Shown here piece by piece: positions 5,856 through 6,680 of a DNA stretch of 6,680 nt. Source of the stretch: Halomonas sp. (GTDB lineage Bacteria > Pseudomonadota > Gammaproteobacteria > Pseudomonadales > Halomonadaceae); NCBI GenBank assembly GCA_007116835.1, contig SKHS01000114.1, positions 1 to 6,680 on the forward strand, read 5' to 3'. The notes below the pieces were generated by a model. That model was not told the origin of the DNA. It searched no databases and saw only the letters and a program-made list of their open reading frames with translations. The translations under genes and the position numbers were made by a program. Each line of letters opens with the position of its first letter. The first letter of the stretch is position 1.

Positions 5856-6677
5856 TCATCCAATAGAAATTTCGTAACCTGTGAATTTACGTAGATTAAT
5901 CACGCCACTGTCGAACATAAGGTACTGCCCCTTAACGCCTTGAAGCACACCTTCCACCAGTGGCTGCTTATCAAAGTTATGCGACACCACTTTACGGGGA
6001 AATGTGAGCACAGGGTAATGAAAGTCCTGCGGTTTTTCATCCAGCGTACGAATCGCAGCCGCACCGTGCGCGTCGCGCAGCGCTTCAAGGCCATCCGCTA
6101 GTAAATGGAATAAACGATCACGCTCAGCGACTAAATCAAGGGGCTCGACATCGCCCTTTAGCATAGCGCGCCAATTAGTGCGATCAGCCACCTGCTCCTT
6201 AAACAGCATTTCGACCAACCCTGACTGCTGGCGGGTATTGACCTCAAGAATCGGCAGCGCCTGGATGGCCCCCTGATCCAGCCAGCGGGTTGGCATTTGA
6301 GTTTTACGCGTGATCCCCACCTTTAAGCCTGATGAATTAGCCAAGTAGACAATATGCGGCTGAAAACAGTGCTTCTCACCCCACTCAGGCTCACGACAGG
6401 TACCCTGATAATAGTGGCAGGTTTCCGGCTTCATAATGCAGGTGTCGCACTGAGCCAGCCGCTTGAAACAGGGGTAGCAGTGGCCCTGGGCAAAGCTTTT
6501 TTTGGTCGCCCGCCCGCAGTGGGTACAGGCAATCGCACCGCTCCAGGCGAGACGTAAATGCTCGCCGATACGCTCGTTAAGCGGCATATGATGGTGACCT
6601 GCCCGCAGGTGGTAGACCACGTCCTTATCCTGGCGATTAGGCAGTGACGCCGCCATTTTTTGCAAACAGCCTTGCAT
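5856..6677 (-). CDS. DUF2797 protein with zinc-ribbon cysteines
   Basis: This 273-residue cytoplasmic protein has no signal peptide or membrane helix. It has a cysteine-rich N-terminal third: CTHC (51-54), CYPC (67-70), CDTC (77-80), then Cys87, Cys94 and Cys104, enough for two zinc sites. The block PETCHYYQGTCREPEWGEKHC and the following HIVYLANSSGLKVGITR are typical of the DUF2797 family. The segment from Tyr111 through KVGIT to Arg131 resembles the core of GIY-YIG/T5orf172 domains, so a nuclease-like fold is possible but unproven. The C-terminus (about 215-273) is a small conserved domain ending in VKGQYLMFDSGVINLRKF. The ATG is 3 bases from the window edge, so its ribosome site cannot be seen and a slightly earlier start is possible; the length and the MQG-LQKM opening agree with family members as I remember them. 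No obvious link to the oxidase genes. Confidence 0.9.
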   Translation of the reverse strand: MQGCLQKMAASLPNRQDKDVVYHLRAGHHHMPLNERIGEHLRLAWSGAIACTHCGRATKKSFAQGHCYPCFKRLAQCDTCIMKPETCHYYQGTCREPEWGEKHCFQPHIVYLANSSGLKVGITRKTQMPTRWLDQGAIQALPILEVNTRQQSGLVEMLFKEQVADRTNWRAMLKGDVEPLDLVAERDRLFHLLADGLEALRDAHGAAAIRTLDEKPQDFHYPVLTFPRKVVSHNFDKQPLVEGVLQGVKGQYLMFDSGVINLRKFTGYEISIG

Positions 6678-6680
6678 CGA

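Noticed and set aside
1..6680. Defence system, toxin-antitoxin pair, prophage or transposon
   Set aside because: All genes are accounted for by respiration, metal or heme membrane proteins and one DUF2797 protein; no integrase, transposase, direct-repeat ends or CRISPR-like repeats were seen.

Overview
The window (about 6.7 kb, moderately GC-rich, no mobile elements, tRNAs, rRNAs or CRISPR arrays seen) looks like a chromosomal respiratory locus of a gammaproteobacterium. The proteins resemble those of Halomonas and relatives, but this comes from remembered family patterns and not from a search. Coding density is very high. The only noncoding gaps are 806-820, 1178-1182, 4791-4842, 5302-5337 and 5764-5855, so no stretch above 300 bases lacks a gene.

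Minus strand, 4790 down to 1: a tight four-gene run, read right to left. (1) coxB encodes a lipoprotein subunit II with a CuA site and a C-terminal cytochrome c domain. (2) ctaD encodes subunit I fused to subunit III. (3) A 118-residue three-helix membrane protein has no function I recognise. (4) The N-terminal 268 residues of a heavy-metal (probably copper) P-type ATPase run off the left edge. Junctions are an ATGA stop/start overlap, a 5-nt gap and a 15-nt gap, so this is almost certainly one operon. It would make a caa3-type cytochrome c oxidase plus the copper transporter needed to metallate it.

Plus strand, 4843-5301: a DUF2231 four-helix membrane protein, divergent from coxB across 52 bp. 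Minus strand, 5763-5338: a CopD/HemJ-like four-helix protein convergent with it. Minus strand, 6677-5856: a DUF2797 zinc-ribbon protein that is probably unrelated to respiration.

The most interesting signal is in the oxidase itself. All metal and heme ligands and the A1-type Glu of the GHPEVY motif are present. The lysine that defines the K proton pathway is a glutamine (Gln343), the two D-pathway asparagines are Ile105 and Thr123, and the buried subunit III glutamate is Asn672. Together with the uncharacterised 118-residue protein between oxidase and ATPase, this points to a caa3 oxidase whose proton uptake may differ from the textbook A1 enzyme.
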